From: Bifidobacterium tsurumiense | GTDB lineage: Bacteria > Actinomycetota > Actinomycetes > Actinomycetales > Bifidobacteriaceae | DNA: 64,000 nucleotides | Direction: 5' to 3' | Assembly (NCBI RefSeq): GCF_000741765.1 | Contig: NZ_JGZU01000003.1 | Location: 295,287-359,286, forward strand | In this document: in pieces, positions 28,661 through 37,241 of the stretch | Layout: every line of letters begins with the position of its first letter | Position numbering within the stretch: the first letter of the stretch is position 1 | Notes under the pieces: model-generated | Seen by the model: the letters and a program-made list of their open reading frames with translations, nothing else | What the model was told of the DNA's origin: nothing | The model's database searches: none | Program-made: the position numbers and the translations under genes

Positions 28661-29528
28661 CGTTTTGCCCTTTCTCTTGACGCCGGCGCATATGCTCGGC
28701 AATCACGTCTAATGCAACCACCAAAACAGTGGCGAATACCAATGCCAGCAGTGACATAGCCGTGGATATCTGCGCATTGGACTGTCCTAACTGAAATAGC
28801 GCAACCTGCAAATTCGTTCGTCCCAACAACGAAGCCACGGTGTATTCACCCAGTACCACAGCCACTGAGATGAATGAGGCCGAGAGCATCGACTGCCACA
28901 GATTGGGTATCAGCACCTTGAAGAATACTTTCGGCCACGAGGCACCCAAAGACCGTGCGGCTTCACTCAATGTGTTGACGTCTATGGATCGAAGGCCAAC
29001 CGCCAAAGCCCTGAAGGCAAACGGCAACACCAATATCACATATGCGAAGCACAGCCAGATCGGATTGGTGCTCAGAAGGTTGATGGACATCCACCGATAC
29101 ATCGGTCCGAGACCGACCACCAAAACAATGGCAGGAATGGTCAGAGGCAATGTTGAAACCCACTCAATGGCTCGTTCCAAACGTTTATTGCGGATATGCG
29201 CCATGACCATCGTGGGGACCAAAAGCAGCAGCATCAACACAACCGTCACGGCACTGAGAGCCAACGAAACGCCCAGTCCCTTCCACAAGGCGGACATATC
29301 AGCTCCCAATGAACTTCCATCGCCGGTGAATATAGCCTTCCAGGGCTCAATCCCCCAGACACCCGACAAGGGTTGACGCACGGTGAAGAGCAACATGGCC
29401 AATAACGGCGTGGCAAGGAAAATCGCAACGGCTCCGAGTACGAGAGTTTTGACTATTCTCTGGCGCCGTATGCGAATTGCGCGAAGCTGCACCGGCTGTT
29501 CTGGTTTGACATCTTGCATTACTGCCAT
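28647..29528 (-). CDS. ABC importer permease 2
   Basis: A 293-residue inner-membrane permease of the binding-protein-dependent transport (BPD_transp_1) family, with about six hydrophobic segments. The EAA loop that contacts the ATPase reads SEAARSLGASWPKVFFKVLI near residue 195. Its start ATG at 29528 overlaps the previous permease stop by 10 bp, and its stop overlaps the ATPase start. It pairs with the permease at 29519-30442. Confidence 0.9.
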   Translation of the reverse strand: MAVMQDVKPEQPVQLRAIRIRRQRIVKTLVLGAVAIFLATPLLAMLLFTVRQPLSGVWGIEPWKAIFTGDGSSLGADMSALWKGLGVSLALSAVTVVLMLLLLVPTMVMAHIRNKRLERAIEWVSTLPLTIPAIVLVVGLGPMYRWMSINLLSTNPIWLCFAYVILVLPFAFRALAVGLRSIDVNTLSEAARSLGASWPKVFFKVLIPNLWQSMLSASFISVAVVLGEYTVASLLGRTNLQVALFQLGQSNAQISTAMSLLALVFATVLVVALDVIAEHMRRRQEKGQNDVIG

Positions 29529-30442
29529 CGACCGGCCCTCTTTTCCACCGCATGGCTGAGCCACATAACCAATGCCACTACCAAGATCATGGTGAATGCC
29601 AATACTTGTGCGAATCCCTGCTGATTGGGATCCATCTCATTGCGCATGGCGCTTTGCACCATAAGGGGCAACAAAATCGCGCGTTGCGCAAACAATGCCG
29701 CAGCTGTGGCGTATGCCGAAAACGCATTGGCGAAAAGCAGCAGGAATGCGGAAATGAATCGTGGCAGAAGAATTGGCACAGCCACTCGGGACCAATAATG
29801 CCACGTGGTTCCACCCAAACTCTCCACTGCTTCACGCCACTGCGGGCGCATCGAATCCACTGCGGGGAGGAATATCACGATCATCAGCGGAATCTGGAAA
29901 TACGAATAGATGGTGATCAGACCGCCGATTGAGCTCAACCAATTCGGATTCACCGTGAACGAGAACAGCTGCTGCAATGCGAGAGTGAGCACGCCGTTGA
30001 TGCCTATGGTGGCTATGAAGGCGAATGCCAACATAATGCCGCCGAATTGCGCCAAAACCGATGACACGGCCAGCATCACGCGCCTGAGCATGCCGTTGGG
30101 TTTCGCGCCGATGACCAAGGCATAGGATGCGCATGCGCCGACCACCGCTCCGATAAGCGCCGATGCCGCAGAAACCGTTATGGATGTCATCAAGCTATGC
30201 AGCGTATTGGCCTCGCCTAGTTTTGCGAGGTTATTGAGTGTGAACCCGCCGGTGCGTGAAGTAAAGGCGCCCACAATGACGATCAATGTGGGTACCAGAA
30301 GGAAACATGCGGTATATGCGAAGAACGGTATTGATATTGCCGCATCCGCTATGCCTTTGCGCAGTGTCGAACTTGTGCTGTGAGCCTTCAGGCCCTCCGA
30401 ACGATGTGCGGAGGGCCTGGAGGCGGTGTGCGTAATGCTCAT
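29519..30442 (-). CDS. ABC importer permease 1
   Basis: A 307-residue permease of the BPD_transp_1 family, partner of the downstream permease. The EAA loop reads REAVESLGGTTWHYWSRVAV near residue 205. The N-terminal cytosolic tail (residues 1-35) is Ser/Thr/His-rich, and its codons 8-18 form a strong hairpin (30389-30419). The gene starts 12 bp after the stop of the binding-protein gene at 30455. Confidence 0.9.
   Translation of the reverse strand: MSITHTASRPSAHRSEGLKAHSTSSTLRKGIADAAISIPFFAYTACFLLVPTLIVIVGAFTSRTGGFTLNNLAKLGEANTLHSLMTSITVSAASALIGAVVGACASYALVIGAKPNGMLRRVMLAVSSVLAQFGGIMLAFAFIATIGINGVLTLALQQLFSFTVNPNWLSSIGGLITIYSYFQIPLMIVIFLPAVDSMRPQWREAVESLGGTTWHYWSRVAVPILLPRFISAFLLLFANAFSAYATAAALFAQRAILLPLMVQSAMRNEMDPNQQGFAQVLAFTMILVVALVMWLSHAVEKRAGRWQ
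30389..30419 (-). promoter_or_regulatory. stem-loop inside the first codons of permease 1
   Basis: Eleven-base perfect arms (CAGGCCCTCCG) enclose nine bases. It lies 36 bp after the binding-protein stop and within the permease reading frame. No T run follows. A hairpin at this junction usually protects the upstream lipoprotein message or reduces permease expression. Confidence 0.6.
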
Positions 30443-30454
30443 TGCATCGCCTTA

Positions 30455-31597
30455 TCAGTTACCGATTGTGGCATCCCAGTTGTTCTGCAGCCACTCGGTG
30501 ATTCGACTGGAATCCTCGTTCGTGTACGTGACGGGGGTTCCTTCGATCTTGATGGACTTGGCCAGGATGTCCTGATCCACAGTGCCGTCCTTCTCCATGG
30601 CATCCAGAAGCACCGGGTTGGCGCCGCCCTTGAGCCACAGGTTCTGCGCATCCGCGCTGTAGAGGTATTCCTCCCACAGGCGTGCGGCGGCTGGATGAGG
30701 AGCATCCTTGTTGATGGCCTGATTGTAGTAGCTGACGACTTGGGCCTTCGGGAAGGTCTTGTATTCCCAATTCACGCCCTTGTCCTTCAATGCGGACTGG
30801 TAGGAGGACTGGTTATAGGTCCAGTCGAAGACCACGCCGGTCTGCCCGGATTCGATCGTGGCATCGGTCACATCCACCTGGGTGAGATTGCCGGCATCCT
30901 TGAGCTTCTTGAAATAATCCAAGCCCGGTTGGGTATTATCAATGTCCCCACCTGCCAACTGGTTCACCATGAGGAAGCCGTTGAATGCAGCGCCGGCCTC
31001 GGCGGGCTTGCCATTCAAAGCCACGGTGCCGGCAAACTTGCTATCCAGCAAGTCATCAAGTGAACTGATATCGCCGTATTTGTCCTTGTTCCAACCGATG
31101 GACATAATGCCGGTGTAATCGGCATAATAAGCGCCATTCGCATCCTTGACATCATCCGGGATGGAATCCCAGGCCTGAACCTTATACGGAGCGAAGGAGT
31201 CGGTGCTTGTGGCAGCGACAGCCAAACCGAGATCAAAGACATCCGGGGCAGCATCCGTGCCCTTATTGGTATTGGCCGCATCAATTTCTTCCTTGGAAGA
31301 TGCGTTCGGATTCATCTCGTTCACGGTGATTTCCGGATACTTCTTCTTGAAGCCATCGATGACCTCACCGTAATTGGACCAGTTATGAGGAAGCGCAATG
31401 ACGTTGAGTGCACCTTCCTTCTTGGCCGCGGCTTCCAAATCGCTCATCGAACCGAAATCAGACAACGAGGTTGCAGACGCCGACTTGGGATCGGCGCTCG
31501 ATGCAGCGCTTCCAGAAGCACTGGATCCACAAGCTGCCAAAGACACAGCCAACACAGCAGCAACGGAACCAGCTGCAAACTTACGCAGGGAAATCAT
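30455..31597 (-). CDS. ABC importer substrate-binding lipoprotein
   Basis: The extracytoplasmic ligand receptor of the importer. A signal peptide ends in the lipobox SLAACGS (Cys near residue 23), followed by a Ser/Ala linker and a type-2 periplasmic binding fold. LNVIALPHNWSNYGEVIDGF and PDVFDLGLAVA resemble the SBP_bac_6-like family that includes phosphonate, iron and polyamine receptors. At 380 residues the length is normal. First gene of the four-gene operon; the start is ATG at 31597. Ligand unknown. Confidence 0.9.
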   Translation of the reverse strand: MISLRKFAAGSVAAVLAVSLAACGSSASGSAASSADPKSASATSLSDFGSMSDLEAAAKKEGALNVIALPHNWSNYGEVIDGFKKKYPEITVNEMNPNASSKEEIDAANTNKGTDAAPDVFDLGLAVAATSTDSFAPYKVQAWDSIPDDVKDANGAYYADYTGIMSIGWNKDKYGDISSLDDLLDSKFAGTVALNGKPAEAGAAFNGFLMVNQLAGGDIDNTQPGLDYFKKLKDAGNLTQVDVTDATIESGQTGVVFDWTYNQSSYQSALKDKGVNWEYKTFPKAQVVSYYNQAINKDAPHPAAARLWEEYLYSADAQNLWLKGGANPVLLDAMEKDGTVDQDILAKSIKIEGTPVTYTNEDSSRITEWLQNNWDATIGN

Positions 31598-31768
31598 GTG
31601 TTCTTTCCTATTCTCTATCCGCGTGGCCTATGCTCTTTGCACGGCCAACCAGAATCAGAGACTAGGCTTCGAATCTAACGCATGATTGAATCGCAGATGA
31701 AATTGTAGCGTTATCTGTATGACGAGAATGAACGGATGATGACGATTGCATACAGAGGCAATGCACGA

Positions 31769-31803
31769 ATCGGCCCGAATATCAAGTGAACATTCGAGCC
31801 GAT
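31769..31803 (-). terminator. possible terminator of ddl
   Basis: Twelve-base arms with one mismatch (ATCGGCCCGAAT and ATTCGAGCCGAT) enclose 11 nt, 43 bp beyond the ddl stop on the minus strand. No strong T run. Confidence 0.5.
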
Positions 31804-31845
31804 ACTGAGTTATGCAATATGAGTATTGCAAACGTGTGCGATTGA

Positions 31846-32985
31846 TCAGTCTTGCAGGATGCCTTCTATCAAACGAGTGATCAAGGTCGTGTTATCCACA
31901 CCCATTGCCTGCCACGCCTTGGGATACATGGAAATGGCAGTGAACCCTGGCATGGTATTGATTTCATTCACCATGATTTCACCCTCGGCCGTAACAAAAC
32001 TGTCCACTCGGCTCAATCCAGCGCCATCCACGGCCTTGAACGCCTTCAATGCGGTGCGGCGCACGCGTTCCAAAACGTCTTGAGGCAGATCCGCAGGAAC
32101 CTCCACATGGGAGGATTGAGCGTCGATATATTTGCTGTCGAAGTCATAGAACTGGTCTTGTCCGTTGTTGCGCAGATCCAAGACCACTTCTCCCGGCAAA
32201 CTCGCCTCAGGCTCCTGCAAGGGGGACGGCGAGAGCACTGCACACTCAATTTCTCGGGCATCCACTCCCTGCTCGATGAGAATTCGCCAATCGTGATGGG
32301 AAGCTTCGAATACTGCGGCGGCGAGCTCTTCTGCATCGCCCTCATGCTCAACCTTGGTCACGCCAAAGCTGGAACCTGCGCGGGAAGGCTTGACGAAGAG
32401 CGGATATTGCAAATTCGCTGCCTCGACTTGTTGCAATAAATCCTGCGCGTGAGAAGCGAAACCATCCTTCGCGTCGAATCCACGCACATCCAAGGTGACA
32501 TCCGGGGTGACGGCGATGCCCGCCTGGCGAAGCAATACCTTGGTGTAATGCTTATCCATACTCGCAGCCGATGCCAGTACTCCGCATCCGACATACGGAA
32601 CCCCCATCATTTCCAAAAGCCCTTGGACGGTTCCGTCTTCGCCATAAGCACCATGCAACACAGGCAAAACGGCATCGATATGCCCCAAGGAATCCAAGCC
32701 TCCATCGGCATTGCGCACGAAGAATCCATCCCTGCCTTGGGTCATATCCAAAACAACCGGCTTGCCGCCAACAGTGCTCACGACCGGCAGAGGATTACTT
32801 GAGGTATCAACATCCCGAGGGTCGGTCACGCCGTAATACCACGCTCCCTCTTTGGTGATGCCGATCGGCACGGCTTCGAAACGAGTGGCATCCATGGCCC
32901 TGAGCACATTGGCAGCGGATATGCATGAAATGGAGTGCTCGTCCGCTTTGCCTCCATACAACACGACAATACGTTTTACGGCCAT
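31846..32985 (-). CDS. ddl: D-alanine--D-alanine ligase
   Basis: Makes the D-Ala-D-Ala dipeptide for peptidoglycan, using ATP. A 379-residue ATP-grasp ligase: KRIVVLYGGKADEHSISCIS at the N-terminus, PVLHGAYGEDGTVQGLLEM, YPLFVKPSRAGSSFGVTKV, and the metal-binding VNEINTMPGFT at the C-terminus. The ATG at 32985 follows GAGGATTT; a TTG directly before it is ignored. It follows murA, plsC and gpsA on the same strand, an arrangement that groups cell-wall and phospholipid precursors. Confidence 0.96.
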   Translation of the reverse strand: MAVKRIVVLYGGKADEHSISCISAANVLRAMDATRFEAVPIGITKEGAWYYGVTDPRDVDTSSNPLPVVSTVGGKPVVLDMTQGRDGFFVRNADGGLDSLGHIDAVLPVLHGAYGEDGTVQGLLEMMGVPYVGCGVLASAASMDKHYTKVLLRQAGIAVTPDVTLDVRGFDAKDGFASHAQDLLQQVEAANLQYPLFVKPSRAGSSFGVTKVEHEGDAEELAAAVFEASHHDWRILIEQGVDAREIECAVLSPSPLQEPEASLPGEVVLDLRNNGQDQFYDFDSKYIDAQSSHVEVPADLPQDVLERVRRTALKAFKAVDGAGLSRVDSFVTAEGEIMVNEINTMPGFTAISMYPKAWQAMGVDNTTLITRLIEGILQD

Positions 32986-33207
32986 CAAATCCTCACTTCG
33001 TTATTACTGATGCTGAGCTCGTAGCGCACCCGGCCTTGCATTCCGTACGCAAGACTACATGCCTTACACAATGCGTATGCTGAAGCGTGCGAAGTCAACA
33101 TGAATCTTCACCAATACCTTGTGCACGACCATTCACAGGTCGTTACAAAGCGCAAGGGTCGGCGTTTGCCCGATACAATCCGTGTCGTTGCGAGAAACGG
33201 CTGTTGT

Positions 33208-34209
33208 CTACTCTTCACCCACGGTATCCTCGAAGAGCTCACTGAGCATCTGATCACAGGTAATACCGTCATTGAGCACATGGCTCATGGCATCAGCCAA
33301 TGGGGTGCTCACCCCGAGTTGCTTGCCCAAAGCCACCACGGCACCGGTGGTGGGAACGCCTTCTGCCACACCGTTACTGGCCTTGGTGGCCTCTTCGACG
33401 CTTAAGCCCTTGCCCAGGTTTGCGCCGAATGTGTAATTACGACTTAGCGGCGAACCGCATGTTGCGATAAGGTCGCCAACTCCGGCCAATCCAGCAAAGG
33501 TCTTGGATCGCGCTCCGGCAGCAGTTCCCAGTGCGGTAAGCTCAGCCAATCCACGGGTTTCAATCATGGCCGCGGTGTTTTCACCGTAGCCTGCGCCACG
33601 AGCCATACCCACGGCCAAGGCCACCACATTCTTCAACGAACCGCACATTTCCACACCTATGACATCAGTGCTGACGAAGAGTTTGAAATAGTCATTCGTG
33701 CAGGCATCTGCCACCATGCGAGCGGCATCAATATCTTCGCATGCCACCACAGCAGCAGCTGGTTGTCTTGCAGCCACTTCTTTGCTCAAATTAGGGCCTG
33801 AGATCGCCGCAAACCTATTGGCAGGAAGGTCCAAAGCCTCACGAACCACCTCATCCATGCGCTTGCCAGTGGATCGCTCAATGCCTTTCATCAAGGAAAC
33901 CACCACTGCATCCGACCCGATAAGCCCCTTGAATTCTTCCAAAGCGACGCGGGCAAACTGCGCGGCAATGGACACGATGATGATATCCGCCCCTTCAACC
34001 GCCTCTTTGCGGTCTCCAGTCGCCGTAATGCTTTCAGGCAAACGCTCGACGCTGGGCAGGCGAACCGCGTTATGGTGATGATCGCGGATTCCTTCCACGA
34101 TTTCGGGTTCAATAGCCCACATCATGACATCATTACCCGCATCGGCCGCCACCTGGCCGAAGGCCGTGCCCCAGGCTCCTGCTCCCAGAATCGTAATATT
34201 CTTACCCAT
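33208..34209 (-). CDS. gpsA: glycerol-3-phosphate dehydrogenase [NAD(P)+]
   Basis: Reduces dihydroxyacetone phosphate to sn-glycerol-3-phosphate for phospholipid synthesis. The nucleotide-binding motif ITILGAGAWGTAFGQVAAD is at the N-terminus, SLMKGIERSTGKRM and ISGPNLSKEVA in the middle, and the catalytic-Lys segment GSLKNVVALAVGMA near residue 195, with AGVGDLIATCGSPLSRNYTF after it. Two ATGs are close; the second (34209) is chosen because AAGGAG lies eight bases before it and only two before the first. It works together with the acyltransferase gene directly upstream. Confidence 0.96.
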   Translation of the reverse strand: MGKNITILGAGAWGTAFGQVAADAGNDVMMWAIEPEIVEGIRDHHHNAVRLPSVERLPESITATGDRKEAVEGADIIIVSIAAQFARVALEEFKGLIGSDAVVVSLMKGIERSTGKRMDEVVREALDLPANRFAAISGPNLSKEVAARQPAAAVVACEDIDAARMVADACTNDYFKLFVSTDVIGVEMCGSLKNVVALAVGMARGAGYGENTAAMIETRGLAELTALGTAAGARSKTFAGLAGVGDLIATCGSPLSRNYTFGANLGKGLSVEEATKASNGVAEGVPTTGAVVALGKQLGVSTPLADAMSHVLNDGITCDQMLSELFEDTVGEE

Positions 34210-34291
34210 ATTCATGTCTCCTTGCGTGCTAGGTCATGCCGCAATCGCATCTGCGAACCGCGGCAATCTCGATCATTGCTTCGTCAAGAGC

Positions 34292-35179
34292 TCAGGCTTC
34301 CTGCGTTACCCGACTCATCGTACGATAGTCCCAATACCCTGCCGGCGGTTCTTCTCCTCGAATTTCTCCCATAATTTCATTCATTCTCACACGGATCCTC
34401 CGCGTAAGCTCATCCGCCAACTCCTCGGGAGGCTCCTTCCCCCATTGATCCATGTTCTCGAGGAGATCCGAATAATCCATGCGCGTGTCATAGCACATCA
34501 CAATATTTTTGCGCGGCCATGGCCACCAATGGTTGATACTTGCGGCTCCCCAAGTCACCGCACAGAAAAGAGGCACCTGGTAACCCAGACGGCGTGAGGA
34601 CTCGAGGGCAATAACCCCTACCCCGTTTTTCATGCTCATGGCCCACTTCTGAGGGTCACGAGTCACGGTACCTTCCGGCCACACGGTCAACGGACGTCCT
34701 GAAGTGATGATGTCGATAGAAGTGGCTTCGATATCCTTTGCCTTGCCACTACGGCGTTGGACCGGCTGCATACCGACCAGTTGGAACCATTTGCCCAGGA
34801 TCGGCCACGTTCCCATTTCGGCTTTCGCCATATATCGAGGTCGACGGCCCATATGGAATAAGCCCACCATAGGCACGAAGACATCAAACATGGTCACATG
34901 GGTCGCGGCAGTAATAAAGGTGCCCCGTTCAGGAATATTATCCAATCCCCAGGCGCCTACTTTGCTGCGTCCACGCATAACCCATGAAATCGCTGCGAGA
35001 AGGCGCGATGTCGCCTTGGGGTTTTGAGATTCGATCTCCTCAACATCCGGATTGACTCTTCCTGTGGGATAAGGACGGGTCGGATCAACCAAATGATATT
35101 TTGCATCGAGCTTGCGCACTTGCTCGTCGCTTAAAGGGTTGACAGCAGAACGTGGTGAAGGCTTGCCTTTGGATACCAT
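34292..35179 (-). CDS. plsC: 1-acyl-sn-glycerol-3-phosphate acyltransferase (PlsC family)
   Basis: Transfers an acyl chain in phosphatidic acid synthesis. The HX4D catalytic motif is ATHVTMFD (about residue 97) and the glycerol-phosphate binding motif is WPEGTVTRDP (about residue 170). At 295 residues it is longer than the minimal family (about 240), with a 60-residue N-terminal extension. The ATG at 35179 directly follows GGAGGG, an unusually short spacing, so the true start could differ. Between murA and gpsA on the same strand, consistent with supplying phospholipid next to the wall genes. Confidence 0.88.
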   Translation of the reverse strand: MVSKGKPSPRSAVNPLSDEQVRKLDAKYHLVDPTRPYPTGRVNPDVEEIESQNPKATSRLLAAISWVMRGRSKVGAWGLDNIPERGTFITAATHVTMFDVFVPMVGLFHMGRRPRYMAKAEMGTWPILGKWFQLVGMQPVQRRSGKAKDIEATSIDIITSGRPLTVWPEGTVTRDPQKWAMSMKNGVGVIALESSRRLGYQVPLFCAVTWGAASINHWWPWPRKNIVMCYDTRMDYSDLLENMDQWGKEPPEELADELTRRIRVRMNEIMGEIRGEEPPAGYWDYRTMSRVTQEA

Positions 35180-35392
35180 CCCTCCATTGTGCAACAACGC
35201 ATTGCCAAGTGACAACACTACGGGATATCCAGAGCCACTTCATCCTGCCAATATCAAGATTTTATTATCATGAAGGCACCGCCCGCTGCAATGCAACACC
35301 GCCTGCCAAAGCGCAGCTTTGCATGACCTCATCGCAAGGGCTCAGTCGTTTGGAATGCATACGACGATATTCACTGCAGCACACAGCAAAAC

Positions 35393-35436
35393 GCCGCGTC
35401 TTGGGAATTTCCTAGTGATCATTCTCAGGGCGCGGC
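35393..35436 (-). terminator. terminator of murA
   Basis: GCCGCG and CGCGGC close a stem that extends to 15 bp with G-T pairs, followed on the minus strand by GTTTTGC. It lies 24 bp past the murA stop. Confidence 0.65.
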
Positions 35437-35459
35437 TTCTAACTATTCAAGCTTCAATA

Positions 35460-36785
35460 CTAATCGATTACTGCTCCCAGTGCTGTCAACTTGCCTCTGA
35501 AATCAGCATAGCCTCGATCGATAAGCGATATTCCATGAACATCAGAAGGGCCGGATGCCGCCAAAGCGGCAATCAGATGGCTGAATCCACCGCGCAAATC
35601 CGGCACATCGATATCCTGACCGGTCAGAGGAGTCGGTCCAAAGATCACAGCGGAATGCTTGTAATTGCGCTGCTGGAAACGGCATGGCAGGGATCCCAGG
35701 CACTCGCGATACAGCTGCACGGTGGCACCCATCTGCACGAGCGGCTTGGTGAAACCGAAACGGTTCTCATACACGGTTTCGTGCACGATGCTCAGACCCT
35801 TGGCCTGTGTCAAAGCCACGACCAGTGGCTGCTGCCAATCGGTCATGAATCCTGGATGCACATCGGTTTCGATGGCAACAGGCTTCAGATCGCCGCCCGG
35901 ATGCCAGAAGCGAATGCCCTTATCCGTGATATCGAATTTGCCGCCGATCTTACGGAATACATTTAAGAAAGTCATCATTTCAGGCTGAGTGGCGCCCTTG
36001 ATGAAAATATCACCGTGTGTTGCCAAGGCCGCAGAAGCCCATGACGCAGCTTCGATGCGATCTGTCAACGAAGTGTGGGTGTAGCCTTGCAGCTCCTTGA
36101 CGCCTTCGATACGGAATGTACGATCCACATCAACGGAAATTATGGCGCCCATCTTCTGGAGCACTGCAACCAGATCCATGATTTCAGGCTCGACAGCCGC
36201 GCCTGATAGTTCGGTCTTGCCTTCGGCCAATACTGCCGCAAGCAAGGTCTGCTCAGTCGCCCCTACAGACGGATATGGCAGATGAATCTTGGCACCATGC
36301 AATCCATTGGGAGCAGTGATATGAATACCGTCCGCATGTTCCTTGTCCACATTGGCTCCGAGCTTGCGCAAGGTTTCCAAATGGAAATCAATCGGACGGC
36401 CACCGATATTGCAACCGCCGAGTGCGGGGATGAACGCTTCGCCAAGGCGATGCACGAGCGGTCCGGAGAAGAGAATCGGGATGCGTGAAGATCCGGAAAG
36501 CGTGTCCACATCAGCCACGTCGGCAAGCTGCACATTGGTGGCATCGATGGTCACAATGCCTTCATCACCATTGACATCCACATTCACACCATGCAAACGG
36601 AGCAGATCGGAAACCACATGCACATCACGGATTTCCGGCACATTCTTCAACACTGAGGTTCCGGGGGCCAAAAGCGCAGCCACCATGGCTTTGCTGACGA
36701 AGTTCTTTGCGCCTCGCACCTTGATGGTGCCATTCAGCGGCTTTCCTCCCTCGACGTGCAGCACGTCTTCCTTGTTCTCGCCCAC
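35460..36785 (-). CDS. murA: UDP-N-acetylglucosamine 1-carboxyvinyltransferase
   Basis: First committed enzyme of peptidoglycan synthesis, adding enolpyruvate to UDP-GlcNAc. KVRGAKNFVSKAMVAALLAP at the N-terminus carries the substrate-binding Lys-Asn. The loop ALGGCNIGGRPIDFHLE holds the catalytic Cys (target of fosfomycin), so the enzyme should be fosfomycin-sensitive by this criterion. About 441 residues. GTG at 36785 with AAAGAGG eight bases upstream is preferred; an in-frame ATG at 36803 has a poor ribosome binding site. Confidence 0.94.
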   Translation of the reverse strand: MGENKEDVLHVEGGKPLNGTIKVRGAKNFVSKAMVAALLAPGTSVLKNVPEIRDVHVVSDLLRLHGVNVDVNGDEGIVTIDATNVQLADVADVDTLSGSSRIPILFSGPLVHRLGEAFIPALGGCNIGGRPIDFHLETLRKLGANVDKEHADGIHITAPNGLHGAKIHLPYPSVGATEQTLLAAVLAEGKTELSGAAVEPEIMDLVAVLQKMGAIISVDVDRTFRIEGVKELQGYTHTSLTDRIEAASWASAALATHGDIFIKGATQPEMMTFLNVFRKIGGKFDITDKGIRFWHPGGDLKPVAIETDVHPGFMTDWQQPLVVALTQAKGLSIVHETVYENRFGFTKPLVQMGATVQLYRECLGSLPCRFQQRNYKHSAVIFGPTPLTGQDIDVPDLRGGFSHLIAALAASGPSDVHGISLIDRGYADFRGKLTALGAVID

Positions 36786-37125
36786 GCGATCTACCTCTTT
36801 CATCTATTCATCGTCTTATGTGTCTTCGCCGTTCGCACTATGGAAGACCACGGTATTGTCTCAGTTTGCCACACTGGTTGTAGCGAGCTGGTGAAATTGC
36901 CCCGATGACGAACAACACCCACACGGTTGTATCACAGTTGCACAGCTACCTGTTCGAAACCAACAACCACGAGCTCGTTGGTTGATGTCCCTTTATGAGG
37001 GTGCGGCATTCAGGCGTGTGCGGTGCTATGCAACTCGGGTGATAACCAATCACCAAACCGCAGCCTCGCATCTATGCATTACTGGAAAGACACACGAGAC
37101 GGACCGTGAAATTGCAACAACCCAC

Positions 37126-37230
37126 GAATGCATAACCGAGGGATCCATAACAGAGCAATCCCTATCTCAGGGATTCATAGCCCAGTGACCCACAGTTCAG
37201 CGATACATAACTCAGCGATCCATGCCATCA
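37126..37230. repeat. degenerate 15-bp tandem repeat, seven units
   Basis: Seven ungapped 15-nt units run from 37126 to 37230 with approximate consensus GGATCCATAACTCAG; five of the first six end in CAG and the sixth-closest matches are units 2, 4 and 6. A weaker unit may precede at 37111. The tract lies 12 bp past the stop of the PyrD-like gene and upstream of murA, both on the minus strand. The remaining part of the 455-bp gap (36786-37110) shows no gene. Confidence 0.75.
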
Positions 37231-37241
37231 TCGAGCACGCA

